Shown: positions 21,580-32,540, numbered from the stretch's first letter. The stretch: 64,000 bases of DNA from Rachycentron canadum (GCA_038496675.1 CM076663.1:13042954-13106953), one strand, 5' to 3'. Notes: generated by a model from the letters alone, not told the origin. Made by a program: numbers and translations.

Positions 21580-22193
21580 GTTTTAGTTTTAGTTTAGACA
21601 CTTTCCTGGCTTAGAAAAAGTGCCCAATGTAGAATAGTATGTTTAAAAAAAAAACAGATGAGATAAAAAAAAAAAAAAAAACAAGATAAGAAATGAAAAA
21701 CAAACAAACAGCAACATCCAAAAATATCTGATTATGAAGACATCCAACATCCTGCCTTCTCTCAGTGGCCATGAGCTCAGGTGCTGCTTCAGTGCTAATA
21801 TTTATACAGAGGTCGCTGTCATCCAATATCCATCCATATTAAAGAAATTACACATTTGGCCTCTAATAGACAAAGGTCAATTGTTTCATATTATCTTATT
21901 GTTACTGAAAAATCATGACAATAATGTGAGGAAATGTCCTTTCTATTAATTAAAAATCTGTTTAATTTGTCTCCTAAACACTTTGAGCTTCTGACAGCTG
22001 TAAATCTGAGTATTCAGATTAGCTCTTTGTAGTGGGTGTGGCAGTTTAATTAATGTAATGTATATGTATATTAAACCCCTTGAGATGTACCATTTTGTTT
22101 CCAAATAGTGCTGGTAATAAATAAACTTCCAAGGACGTGTCCACCTAAACCATTATGTGTTTTATTCTCTGCTCTAGTTTGCTGTGGGGCTGA
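18301..22193 (+). CDS. tomm7: mitochondrial import receptor subunit TOM7
   Basis: Joined exons 18301-18403, 19951-19999 and 22178-22193 give 168 nt: 55 residues plus stop, the same length as human TOMM7. The protein starts MAKMSKETKQRLQQLF, has a membrane segment at about residues 18-36 (QFVIRWGFIPTVLYLG), then FKRGADPGMPEPTVL and the final SLLWG, all TOMM7 hallmarks. TOM7 is a tail-anchored subunit of the outer mitochondrial membrane translocase that modulates complex assembly and, in mammals, PINK1 stabilisation (family knowledge). Start chosen because the length matches the family and an in-frame stop (18295-18297) precedes it. It is convergent with il6. Confidence 0.96.
18404..19950 (+). 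other. tomm7 intron 1
   Basis: AT-rich, no exon seen. Contains a long TG run ending in alternating GC at 19348-19450. Confidence 0.7.
19348..19450. repeat. (TG)n microsatellite with GCGCGCGTGCGC end
   Basis: About 90 bases of TG with a few interruptions, running into a 12-base alternating purine-pyrimidine GC block. Confidence 0.93.
19951..19999 (+). CDS. tomm7: tomm7 coding exon 2
   Basis: 49 nt, acceptor TATACAG and donor GTAAGA. It encodes GFKRGADPGMPEPTVL and two bases of the next Ser codon. Confidence 0.95.
20509..20551. repeat. (CA)n microsatellite
   Basis: CA run with two ACAT interruptions. Confidence 0.92.
21502..21577. repeat. (TG)n microsatellite
   Basis: About 76 bases of TG with one TTTG interruption near the left end. 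Confidence 0.94.
22178..22193 (+). CDS. tomm7: tomm7 coding exon 3 (16 coding bases)
   Basis: Acceptor GCTCTAG, then T TTG CTG TGG GGC TGA, completing SLLWG and stop. This exactly matches the C-terminus of vertebrate TOMM7. Too short for ordinary ORF detection, it was found by searching for a phase-matched SLLWG end. Confidence 0.93.
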
Positions 22194-22557
22194 AATGCAT
22201 CTTCATGTACCTAATCCCCTCTCCTCGTCAAGACCATGTGACCCATCTGTCTGTTGGAAGTCTTGGAAATGGACATTATATTTTTCACTTTCCTCTCCAC
22301 AAATCCCATTGTCCAATGTCAGGGAAGCAATGAATAGATATTATCTGTGGTTATATTGTGTGTGACAAACAGCCAAAAGTATGGATAGTGTTGGTAGGGA
22401 TGGAAAATATTTGGATTACAAAAATGGAATCAAGACTGTCTCTGAAAATATGTGCTGGCTATCAGTTGTTTTGTTTATGAATGTGTGACACAGATGTTTG
22501 GATGTACCATTCCTTCCATGTTTTTCTCTTTTTAGTTTGTAATTTAAAATTTCAGAA

Positions 22558-22563
22558 AATAAA
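22558..22563 (+). terminator. tomm7: poly(A) signal, tomm7 (proximal)
   Basis: AATAAA about 365 bases after the tomm7 TGA. Confidence 0.45.
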
Positions 22564-22779
22564 TTCTCAGCCAAATACCACTCATGTTTATGTTTTTTGA
22601 TTTGCAGAAGTTTTATTTCTGGAATTTCCACACAAAAATCAGAATAGTTATTCATAGATCAAACTCAACAAAATGTGTTGCAGTCTCTCATATTCCTTCA
22701 AGTCACTCACTGGTAGTATGTGTTCAACACACAGCTTCTTGCATTGTAACTGTAAGAACAGTTTTAGTTTACACATGAA

Positions 22780-22785
22780 AATAAA
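22780..22785 (+). terminator. tomm7: poly(A) signal, tomm7 (distal)
   Basis: AATAAA about 590 bases after the tomm7 stop. A nearer AATAAA lies at 22558-22563, so two 3' UTR lengths are possible. Confidence 0.55.
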
Positions 22786-22822
22786 TAGTAAACAGTTATA
22801 AAGTTGTTTACAAATACTTTAA

Positions 22823-22828
22823 TTTATT
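22823..22828 (-). terminator. il6: poly(A) signal, il6
   Basis: TTTATT on the + strand is AATAAA on the il6 strand, about 260 bases after its stop codon. It faces the tomm7 signal at 22780-22785 from the other side. Confidence 0.55.
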
Positions 22829-22918
22829 AAAAACCCAATACTACTGACAGTAGTAGAGTCAATTATCACAATCCAGAGAACTCAAGTACATATTGTACTT
22901 ACATTGCAGGTATCACAA

Positions 22919-23003
22919 TAAATACATTTTGACCAAGTATAAATAGGTTAAATAAGAGATGCAGTAGTGGGTGATTCAAGTTGTCAGGCCTCCAATATTA
23001 AAT
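22919..23003 (-). promoter_or_regulatory. il6: AU-rich elements in il6 3' UTR
   Basis: On the il6 strand ATTTA pentamers occur at 22919-22923, 22940-22944, 22949-22953 and 22999-23003. ATTTA clusters in cytokine 3' UTRs are known to destabilise the mRNA through AU-binding proteins, so this fits tight control of il6. The presence of the motifs is direct; function is inference. Confidence 0.6.
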
Positions 23004-23086
23004 GCAAATATACAGTAGATTTCTGTATGTCCACCATATCTAAAGTTAATCAGTCACTCTGAGAAGAGCAACAGTGTTAAAACCAC

Positions 23087-23323
23087 CTAGTTTCTCTGAG
23101 GTGCTCTTTGATCACTGATTTTTAAAAGTGTGTAATTTTTGTTATATTTGGCCATCTCTTTTTGACGAATTTTCCGTTTGCCATCGCAAAGGAATTCACG
23201 GAGCTGGTCCAGGATGCTGAGTGCAGTCATCTTTCTGTGGAAAGTATCAGGGTTGTCGATCTCCTTCAGCAGCTTCTCCTTCTCGCTGCTGGTCAGCACT
23301 TTGACCCTTTCAGGTTTCTTCAT
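23087..23323 (-). CDS. il6: il6 coding exon 5
   Basis: 237 nt including TAG, acceptor CGCACAG. It encodes MKKPERVKVLTSSEKEKLLK, EIDNPDTFHRKMTALSILDQ and LREFLCDGKRKIRQKEM through to the C-terminus. The PDTFHRKMTA motif is a strong fish IL-6 signature in helix D. Confidence 0.94.
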   Translation of the reverse strand: MKKPERVKVLTSSEKEKLLKEIDNPDTFHRKMTALSILDQLREFLCDGKRKIRQKEMAKYNKNYTLLKISDQRAPQRN

Positions 23324-24165
23324 CTGTGCGGCAGCAGGTGACAGTCATAATACATTAGTAAGCAGCATTGACACGAAACAGACGTGACAAAACGTGAGAC
23401 AGCTCAAAAGCAACACCATACGGACATACAGCGTGTGTCGATGCAGCACAGCAGACCCACCTCTTGTTTTATCTGGCTGATCAGAAGCCTGCATAAGTGT
23501 GTGATGTCTGCGACAAGTGCACTGTTGGTGTACTCCTTCTGCACATGCATCAAAAAAACCACGTAGAGTTCAAGGTTTTCAGCCACCCAGTGAAGACAGG
23601 CCTCCTGGAGAGAGGAGAGAAGATCACTGTCAGTGCTTCACTGTGCTTCATCAGCAGTGTGTTTTTATCAGTGTGACTGAAGCAGAGACACTACCTTGTT
23701 TGACCTGCAGCCAGGTAAACTTTCAGGAAGTGAGGAGACTCTGTGGTTGTTCAGAGTAGTAGTAGTTGCTTGGAGGTCGTTTTGAGACTTGTTAAAACAA
23801 AACAAAACAAAACGTTACTCATCCAATTAACTGTGAAAATAAAGACCACCGTCCAGAGAAGTCTACACCACTTACCTTCAGTATGTCGATTAGACCAATG
23901 ATCACGTCCCAGGTATTGGAGGCCAGCAGCGGGGGGGCAGAGGGAAGCAGCCCCTCCTCCTCACCTGAGGGGTCACCTGCCGGACTGTGGGTGGGCTCAT
24001 ATTCAGCTGGAGCTCCGAGGGCGCTGAGCTGCAGAGCTCCCAGCATCACCGCGGAGAGCAAGCAGGCGTCTGTCCGGAGAGGAAGACCATGAATGAGTGA
24101 ATGAATGAAAAGAGGAAGAAGCGCAGGAAACAGGCTATAAATCACTTACTGAGTATCGAGGGCAT
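23087..24165 (-). CDS. il6: interleukin-6
   Basis: Five exons on the - strand: 24165-24150, 24069-23876, 23787-23695, 23604-23461 and 23323-23087. They join in frame to 681 codons' worth of bases (227 residues) plus stop, typical of fish IL-6, and the five-exon layout is the IL6 one. Residues 1-25 are a signal peptide (MPSILNACLLSAVMLG start, cleavage likely near LGAP). An acidic low-complexity stretch (GEEEG) follows, then the four-helix bundle. The ITHLCRLLISQI helix and the TFHRKMTALSILDQL helix fit teleost IL-6. IL-6 is a secreted cytokine signalling through IL6R/gp130 in inflammation. C97 and C104 probably form the conserved disulphide; C139 and C195 are extra. Synteny with tomm7 and hycc1 supports orthology. 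Confidence 0.92.
23461..23604 (-). CDS. il6: il6 coding exon 4
   Basis: 144 nt, 48 codons, acceptor TCTCCAG and donor GTGGGT. It encodes EACLHWVAENLELYVVFLMH and then VQKEYTNSALVADITHLC and RLLISQIKQE. C104 pairs with C97 in the family model. Confidence 0.92.
23695..23787 (-). CDS. il6: il6 coding exon 3
   Basis: 93 nt, phase 0 at both ends, acceptor TTTAACAAG and donor GTAGTG. It encodes SQNDLQATTTTLNNHRVSSL and then PESLPGCRSNK. The position of C97 and the SSLP motif match fish IL-6. The acceptor lacks a long pyrimidine tract, but TTTTG repeats precede it. Confidence 0.85.
23876..24069 (-). CDS. il6: il6 coding exon 2
   Basis: 194 nt, acceptor GGACAG and donor GTAAGT. It completes the signal peptide (ACLLSAVMLGALQLSALG), then APAEYEP, the GEEEG acidic stretch and WDVIIGLIDILK at the start of helix A. 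Confidence 0.9.
24150..24165 (-). CDS. il6: il6 coding exon 1
   Basis: 16 coding nt: ATG with A at -3, MPSIL plus one base of Asn, donor GTAAGT. A very short first coding exon is the IL6 norm. Confidence 0.88.
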
Positions 24166-24258
24166 GTTGCGCTGCTGGGAAGCACTTGTTGAGTTTCCAC
24201 TGATGCTGAGGGCTGACAGGACCAGGAGGAGTTGCCTCTTCTTCGCGACAGGCCGTCA

Positions 24259-24265
24259 TTTTATA
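24259..24265 (-). promoter_or_regulatory. il6: il6 TATA box
   Basis: TATAAAA on the il6 strand, about 94 bases before the ATG, which would place transcription start near 24230 and leave a leader of about 65 nt, normal for IL6. Confidence 0.6.
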
Positions 24266-24279
24266 TTCTTCAGGCTCGA

Positions 24280-24290
24280 GGGTTTTTCCC
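24280..24290 (-). promoter_or_regulatory. il6: kappaB-like palindrome upstream of il6 TATA
   Basis: GGGAAAAACCC on the il6 strand, about 15 bases upstream of the TATA box. It resembles Rel/NF-kappaB sites but does not fit the strict GGGRNNYYCC consensus. IL6 promoters in mammals carry a proximal NF-kappaB site, so the position is suggestive only. Confidence 0.35.
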
Positions 24291-24940
24291 ATATGTCCCT
24301 AATACATGAATTAATAGTTTGCGTCAAGCATCCGGTCAGTGGGTGATGGTGGTTTTGATGGAGATGGTCGGTGTTCACCTTGGAAGTGAATTTAACCTCA
24401 TCAACAGGCTGTTTGTTTTATTTTCTTGCACGTTAAAGTCACCGAAGTCGCCTAATTATTTCAATATTAATTGTTACAATTATTGAAATTCTCTCTCTCA
24501 CACACGCACATTCAGCGATCACATAGCTCAGAAAAAATCCCGAGGATATTTTAAGCCAAATAATTAAATGATTTTAAGGGAAAATCCACTCTTTACCATA
24601 CATTTGCATAGCGGTATTCCAACAGCCTGCGATGGTAAAATTAGTATTAATTGATGAGACAAAAAGCCAAGTTCACAGTGGATTTCTAATTTTATTAACA
24701 AATTGGGGGATTTGTTTCTCAATCACAGTCAGCTTTCTGAAGTACTTCTCCAAGTTGTCACACAGATATATTAATGTTCAGATAATAATAATAATAGTAT
24801 ATATAATAGTAATAAGACAACTTCCCTGTTTTTAAATAACTGAGAGGTGCCCAGAGAGGTCAAACAATCAGATATTTCAAAAACACAAAAAATGAAAAAT
24901 GACAAAAAAATGTATTACCCCTCAGATTTAACCTGTGACA

Positions 24941-24945
<5 letters not shown>

Positions 24946-24974
<29 letters not shown>
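24946..24974. repeat. poly-T tract, 29 bases
   Basis: Pure T run. It may be the A-tail of a retroelement in reverse orientation, but no element body was recognised. Confidence 0.9.
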
Positions 24975-24977
<3 letters not shown>

Positions 24978-25134
24978 TAATTTACTCAGAACTTTGTTAA
25001 ATTTAGATACAATTTAGATTTTACCCTCCCCAGCAATTTGGATCAGCCCTGCAGAGCTACAGACAGGAGCAGAGACAGATCGTGACCTCAGCTGGATAAT
25101 ATATTGTTTCCTGTTCTTTTGTAGTTTCATCAAA

Positions 25135-25330
25135 AATTTCACCTCAAAGTACAGTGATGGTCTGATATCTTAGTAATGCCTTGAAGTTTCTTCAAATTTG
25201 GCACAAATGTCCACTTGCACTCAAAGATTAATTAAGTAGACTGGATGACATGTAAGAGATAAGTCCTTTCATCATCTTTGGATTTTGAATTATGACCTTT
25301 GCTTGTGGTAGAGTATGTGGTATTCATATT
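25135..25330. mobile_element. decayed teleost dispersed repeat
   Basis: The phrase CTTCAAATTTGGCACAAA followed by TGTCCACTTGCACTCAAAGA recalls a frequent fish interspersed repeat that shares these words. The copy is diverged and its edges are unclear. Family not assigned. Confidence 0.45.
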
Positions 25331-28300
25331 GTATTGATTTTTTAAAATCAAGTAGGGTCTGTATATTTATTCCACCACTTCTCATGCTGGAGCTTTCCTA
25401 CACAAAATGTTTAAGAGTCTGATTAACATCATTAGTTTGTGTTTTTTCTGTAGAGTTAAAAGGTTGAGAAAACTCAGTAAGTTAAAAAAATTGTTGTGTC
25501 ATTTTATCTCACTTTCCAAGAAACCAGGAACTATCGAGTCACATTATACCATATGAAAAATCAGTGGGTGAGTGTATTCAAGGAGTCATATGTAAGGGTG
25601 GAGTAAGAATTAAACTGTAATGAACTTTACATTCATAAAAAGTGTTAAATCACCAATTTTGATCACTACAAGTCCCAAGACCCAAAATGATTAACTATTG
25701 CCTCATAATACTGTCCTATAATGTCTCAAGAAAGCTAGGCATTTGAGTTGATGATGATGATAGAGAAGTTACTACAGCATTTGTTCACTTTTGAAGCAAG
25801 AGGATAACTTGTTTGCACACTTACAATTTTAGTTCAAACATAAATAATTCATATTTCGAAGCATGTAAGAAGAATGAAATCTGTTGCATTCTGCAAAACC
25901 AATAAAACATGACTCTTTTTATCACATGACACTTTTTGATAGCCACCTACTTTCTAACTATCTTGAGTTAGAAGCTTGAGCTGTTTGGGTTGATTTTAAT
26001 ATGAAATTGGTTCTATAGATTTGGTGGTTTTGTTTGTCACATTTTCCTATACACAGGGCTGTGCATAGACATTTTGGGGGGCAGCTGCTCAAGGCCTTCC
26101 TCTCACAATTATTGCAAAATGTTACATATTCATTCATATCAATACCCATACACTTGCAGAGGTCTAATACTGAACAGATTTTAACAAAACGATCAATTTA
26201 CACAAAGACAATAGTCTTTAGCATTGACCACTTGACCACCACAACATTAGTCACAAGATCAGGCAACAACAAGGAAAACAATGCAACATACTACGTGCTT
26301 CAGTTCAAAATATAACTCAAACTGCTTGAGGTCTATCTGTGTGTGTGCATGCCTAGTTAGATTGTGTTACATGTTTCACATGTGAGTGTTGGGGCATCCC
26401 AAGGCATTATTCTAAGCCCATTGATATTCTTTCCATACAAAGTCTGAAAAATGTGCGATATAAGTCAACTGACCATCTATGATCAGATGTCTGTAAAAGT
26501 CCACTGTAAACTAATGTTATATTTTCTGCTAAAAAGCAGATGTAAATGTGCTGAAATGCTGAGATAAGACATAGTAATAATAATAATATTGCACCTGGTT
26601 TTTCAATATCACTTATGGTCATTTTAAATGAAAGCATCTGCCAAACGAATATGATATAATGCCATGCCAGTAATACCATCACCATCTACTACTGATGGTT
26701 GGGCACTGACATGTATTGTATGTGACGCAGCAAACAGCAGGAGGTTCTCTACTGTTTATTTTCTGTGTTATGGGCAAAAGTTGTTCCCTCATGATCCAGA
26801 AGAAACAGGTAGTTTGCAATAGGTTGTAATTTCTTGTACATGGATTCATCCTCTAAAGAGATCCAGGTTTGAGCAGGTCTGTGGTGCTGTGGTGGACTCC
26901 CAGGTATCTGAGTATAGCAGTGATATGATTTTCATTACCTGATGCCAGAATAAGGCTTGGGGCTCACTTTAATGGCCCAAAGGTGCATTTACATTGAATA
27001 AGGGAAACAATTGCTGTGCTGGGTGCATGGTGTGTGTGTACTTCGTATTTTGATTTTCTTGGGAGTGTTTTGTATCATCTCTCATTCCCTTTAAAAGCCA
27101 GAAGCACTTGCAATTATAATGGCGCAGTGTTTCACACAGACTGAGATTGTTGATAACATATTGTGAGAAACAAATGAGCCCCACAGCTCTTTCTTTGTCC
27201 CTTGGTGCACACAGATCTACAAACGCAAATCACAATGTTAGACATTATCTATAATACAGAACGAGTGTCACATCGGTCTGAAACCAGCCACTTACATTGC
27301 ACTTTGGCCCAAGGCTAGAAAATGACCCTGTGTCTGATTCTTTAAAAGTGCAAAAGTGTAATTTGACTTGTGGCCTTAATGAGTTCAACTTCCATCATAA
27401 AAAATATCTGTGAAAACTTGAATGAGATATGACAAAATATGACCATAACTTGAACACAAGCTGTGCGCTTCACGTTGATTGTATGCCACTCATTCACACA
27501 CATTGTTCCCTCTATGTTTTCTCAAGAGGATGAAAGGAAAGAAGTGAATTTCAAAGACTTTATCTCACTGACAGCTTCTGATGCCTCATCTCCTTTTTCC
27601 TTGCACAATAGTAGAATAATAATAAGTAGAAGTAGAATAATAGAAATAATAGTTTCCTTTCAGACATAGTTTTACAACTTAATTTCCTCCTCAAGTACCT
27701 TGCTTCTATTCAACTCACAATTGCAACATATGCAATCATTAGCACTTCATACCACAGGCTCTGTAAGATTCCTCATCAAAATATTGTCTTTCTTTTTAAT
27801 TCCCCCTGCTTCTATTTTTGATAGGTAACTTTCCCTCTGTCTGTTACTGTTACACATGGGGAATTGAACTGGAGAAAAAATGGGGCAAAAGAAAACAGTA
27901 ATTGCATATTAATTGATGCTGGATCTGCTCTGTTGAGGATGATGTAAGAGTGGGTTTGTGACCACGTTTGAGGAGTGTTTTGGTACTTTTAGTGGGCAAT
28001 TTTAGACTTCTGAATAACTCAGCGGTTGCAGAATGGTCACTGTGGCTACTGGGAAGTGCTGAGCCTGGACATTCTCCTTGCTAAAGGACAGCCCAAGACA
28101 CATTTTACGCACAGATTTTTTTGTTAGGTGATTTGCTAAGTTTTTGAGTAATATATCTATTCCACCTCTGAGCCTTTAATTCAATGAGATCCACTCGTGG
28201 ATTTTGTTCATCTGTGGTTTCTCTGGAGTTCTGACTCTCATTTCTGCTTTTGATACTGATGGAATTTATTTTCCACCATAAAAGTCATATGCACAAAATT

Positions 28301-30454
28301 AACTCAAAATACTCTTGAAATAAAACATTTACTTTTTCTAAATATTGAATACACTCTTACAGGGTAAGGCATCTTTGTACAATATTGTAGCTTTTTAGTA
28401 CACAGTAAAGAGATTTGTCTATGATGTATGTAGAATGATTAACTGTATGCTTTTTTTTCTTTTTTGTACCTTTCAAACTCACTACAATTTGCTAACATAA
28501 ATTTAACTCCAAAAGATTAGTTTCATTTTCATTTCATTCATTCTGAACTTTGGAAACAGCAGTTCACAAAACATTTGCAGTTCAAGATCGACTTAGAAGC
28601 TGTTGGAGCTTTTGACCCTATCACATGGGCTTAATCAGAAACTAAACTCCAGCAGCAGTTTACGAACTAAACAATGAACTTTTGAAGCTTGTCTTTTCAG
28701 ACGACATAGATGACAAACTCTTAAAGTGTTCAGAGAAAAAGAATGGAAATATGAACATTTACAATGAGACCTGGGCAAGTCCGCTGTCTCTCAAAGTTCA
28801 TCTGATGTGATTGACAGTTCCAGGGGAGCAACTAAATAGTCCTTTTTTAAAAATACAGATGTGTGTCTGCTCAGGTGGGCCAGCAGATTCTACTGAGTTT
28901 AACAAACCAATTGATTTACATCAAAACATATAAAGGCCAGTTGACTTACAAAAAATTTTATTGCTAAAGAACAAACAGTATGACAGTAGAATTAAGAAAA
29001 AACATCCAACATTCAGTTACTTATAACTTGTTTAAACTACTACTGGTCTAAACAGAATAATAGTAATCAGTAATAGTAATAATAAACATATAAGCAGTGT
29101 AAGCTTATAATATTTAGATGTATAGATATATGTATACTTAAGAGATGTATCTATTTTTCTGTATTTTTCTTTCATTGAATAGGTTTTAACTACTTGGGCA
29201 TGTAACTCTTAATTTAAATACTATACATGCTGTTTTTCCTCGCTAATTTAGATTTTTGAAATGTCTTTAAATCTTTTTGGTCACTTGGTAGTTGTTAAAA
29301 GCCTCTATTTTCATCATGTCATTTTCTATTATACATTTACTTGAATATTCAACCTATGTGGGAAATCTGGGTCATCATATTGACAAATCTTGCCTGAGAT
29401 TTGTTTGTCTACTGGATAGTTTGAAACCTTCATCTATTTGTACATTTTAAATTCCTCTATTAAATCCTATGAATGCACATACAGTACACCATGTTATGCT
29501 GATGATGGCTTATATTATCTTTTTTAATATTATACATTAAACAAGGAAACTATCTGTCATTGCAGGCATTGTGTTTGTACAGCGAGTATTGTAAGTGAAA
29601 GTAAGTTAGCGAGACCCAAATTGCCAGAGATTTTAAAGGTGGCACAATTTTCTTCTTTTTCTCTGCAATATAAAAGGTTGGTCTCTGGGTCAAAGGGCTC
29701 AAACCCCGACAGCCTCCTTGCAGACAATGACAGCTGCATGCACTCATCTCAATATTGGGAGTGGTACTACAACCCCAGTGAGTGAATATGTCATAACATC
29801 ATAGCTTATACGCCTATGCACTGCTTTAACCTGTTCACATCCTTGGACGCATTATTCAGCATATTTGTAGCAGTTCAGCATCTATAGACTTCCTTTCAGG
29901 CTTCCTCTTGCTCTTTAGTTTTAACTTTTGTTCCTTGTTTTCTTTCAGTGAAATTCTTTTTTAAAGAGAAAGGGAGGGATCTAGTTAAACAAACTATATT
30001 ACAACTCTGCACTTTAACCTCAAGGGTTTGTGTGTCTGAGTGCACATACATATAAAATGATCATGTTTCTTCTTTTGATTGCATGATTTATAGTAGAGAT
30101 AGTTTTGGTTTCATTTACTGTATTATTCATTCATATGCATAATGATGGCTCCATTATGGAGGGCGGTATACATCAAACTTCCCAATTGGTCTTTCCCTGT
30201 AAGATTTAATCTGCTTGTCTTTGACCCCATTTTATTTCATGAACTGGGAAAAAACTAGTGAATCTAGTGTCTAAATTGGTTAGATCCTCTTTTGACTTTC
30301 ATTATCAATGAAACTTGGTCACAGTGTCAGTTTTGTTAGTTAGATTAATATTCCAGTAAACTATTACATTCTTAATCCATTTGTCAGACTGAGGTTGTGT
30401 AGAACCACTTTCAATCTATAAATTTATATATGTGTATATATATAAATATATATA

Positions 30455-31810
30455 CACACAGTGGCTTGCAAAAGTATTCATACCCCTTGAACATTTCCAC
30501 ATTTTGTCAGGCTACGACCACAAATATAAATATATTTTATTGGAATTTTATGTGAAAGACCAACACAAAGTGGCACATAATTGTGAAGTACAAAGAAAAT
30601 TATACATGATTTTAAATATTTTTACAAATAAAAAGCTGAAAAGTGCGGTGTGCAAAAGTATTGAACCCCCTTTTCTCTGGGTGCAACCAATTGCCTTCAG
30701 AAGTTGCCTGGTGATTGCTGAATGATCAAATGTTGACCTAATGACTAAATAGAGTACAAATACATCTGTTCTGTGACAGCCTCAGATGTTTGTTAAGAGA
30801 ATATTGGGGAGCAAACAGCATCATGAAGTCCAAGTAACACACCAGACAGGTCAGGGATAAAGTTGTGGAGAAGTTTAAAGTAGGGTTAGGCTATAAAAAG
30901 ATTTCCCAAGCTTTGAACATCTCACAGAGCACTGTTCAATCCATCATCAAGAAAATGAACAGTATGGCACAACTGCAAACCTACCAAGACATGGCCGTAC
31001 ACCTAAACTTACCGGACAAACAAGGAGAGCACTGATCAGAGATGCAGCCAAGAGGCCCATGGTGACTCTGGACGAACTGCAGAGATCCACAGTTCAGGTG
31101 GGGGAATCTGTCCACAGGACAACTATTGTTCGTGCACTGCACAAATCTGGCCTTTATGGAAGAGTGGCAAGAAGAAAGCCATTGTTAAAAGAAAACCATA
31201 AGAAGTCCTGATTGCAGTTTGCCAGAGGCCATGTGGGGACACAGCTAACATGTGGAAGAAGGTGCTCTGGTCAGATGAGACCAAAATTTAACTTTTTGGT
31301 CTAAATACAAAACGCTATGTGTGGCAGAAAACTAACACTGCACATCAATCTGAACACACCATCCCCACTGTCAAACACGGTGGTGGCAGCATCATGCTCT
31401 GGGGGTGCTTCTCTTCAGCAGGCACAGGGAACATGGTCAGAGTTGATGGGAAGATGGATGGAGCCAAATACAGGGCAATCTTGGAAGAAAACCTGTTGGA
31501 GTCTGGAAAAGACTTGAGACTGGGGCGACCCTAAACATAAAGCCAGGGCTACAATCGAATGGTTTAAAACAAAACATATTCATGTGTTAGAATGGCCCAG
31601 TCAAAGTCCAGACCTAAATCCAATTGAGAATCTGAGGCAAGATCTGAAAACTGCTGTTCACAAACGCTCTCCATCTAATCTGACTGAGCTTGAGCTGTTT
31701 TGCAAAGAAGAATGGGCAAAAATTTCAGTCTCTAGATGTGCAAAGCTGGTAGAGACATACCCCAAAAGGCAGCAAAAAAGTAGGATTATTGTCTCCTGTC
31801 ATTGAATTGA
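30455..31810 (+). mobile_element. Tc1/mariner-like transposon, degenerate, 3' end missing
   Basis: The left end begins after a TA with CACACAGTGGCTTGCAAAAG and ATTCATACCCC, a typical fish Tc1 terminal repeat. A related inner motif, GTGCAAAAGTATTGAACCCC, sits about 185 bases further in, giving the outer/inner direct-repeat layout of IR/DR-type elements. A broken transposase follows (30823-31805). No matching right terminal repeat was found after the transposase, so the copy is truncated and immobile. Confidence 0.85.
30823..31805 (+). pseudogene. Tc1-like transposase pseudogene
   Basis: Frame-broken translation gives RQVRDKVVEKFKVGLGYKKI and then SQALNISQSTVQSIIKK (paired-like DNA-binding region), later HHALGVLLFS- and GGGSIMLWGCFSS-type core in another frame, and near the end LEWPSQSPDLNPIENLRQD with the conserved SPDLNPIE motif of the DDE catalytic domain. 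A stop occurs five codons after the initial ATG, and several frameshifts and stops follow. The full-length family protein is about 340 residues. Confidence 0.85.
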
Positions 31811-32434
31811 AGCTGGAGGATTAAAACCAGAAATGTGCAGTTCAGCTGGGCTTCTGCTAGATGGCAGTCATGCAGCAGCAATGATGGAAGTTCAGTCTTC
31901 AGGTTGACACCTTGAAGTAGCACTAAGAAAAAGACTGTTCAGTGCTTTGGCCACACACTACAGCAATAATATGTGCCCCCCACACAGAATAGAAATTGCT
32001 TGATGACCTCTATGGACGTGGAAGTGTTTGTTTGGACTTGAGTTTGTTTATGAGTCAATTGGATGAATTACTGTGTATCATGTTAAGTTTATCATATAAT
32101 GACTTTTTAATTGTCTCATCTGGAATGCCAGTATTGGCCTGATGTCTATTATAAAGTGTTGTACTCATTTATTAGAAAAAGTTTCAGTCCCATTTTGTGT
32201 TACCTCCAATAAATGTTCAAATGTTTGTTTCAGTTTCTACTTTACACGTAATGTTCATGTCAATGTTTTTAGGGTGTAAGCTAAGACTTTTTAAAGGTTG
32301 AATTAACAAGACTAAGAGTCCACAGTCATGCTAGCAGCTCTCTGAGGCTGTCATTTAGTTCAGGTATCTATTCATAAACCAAAATATCAGACAAATTGAA
32401 ATTTCTAGCTGATGATGATGCAAGATATAAAGTC

Positions 32435-32540
32435 AGGAGATCTCAAAAGTTATAATGAAACATCCTTGGGGGACTTAAATGCATGGCAATCCATCCAATA
32501 TTTGTTAGGTCATTTCAGTCTGAACCAAAGTGGTGGACTA
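32435..32540. mobile_element. decayed teleost repeat (CATGGCAATCCATCCAAT family)
   Basis: Contains GCATGGCAATCCATCCAATA, TTTGTTAGGTCATTTCAGTC and AACCAAAGTGGTGGAC, words of a very common fish interspersed repeat, probably a LINE 3' region. Family name uncertain. Confidence 0.6.

Larger units (their letters stand above)
20000..22177 (+). other. tomm7 intron 2
   Basis: No coding exon recognised. Microsatellites at 20509-20551 (CA) and 21502-21577 (TG), plus an A-rich stretch near 21640-21680. Confidence 0.7.
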
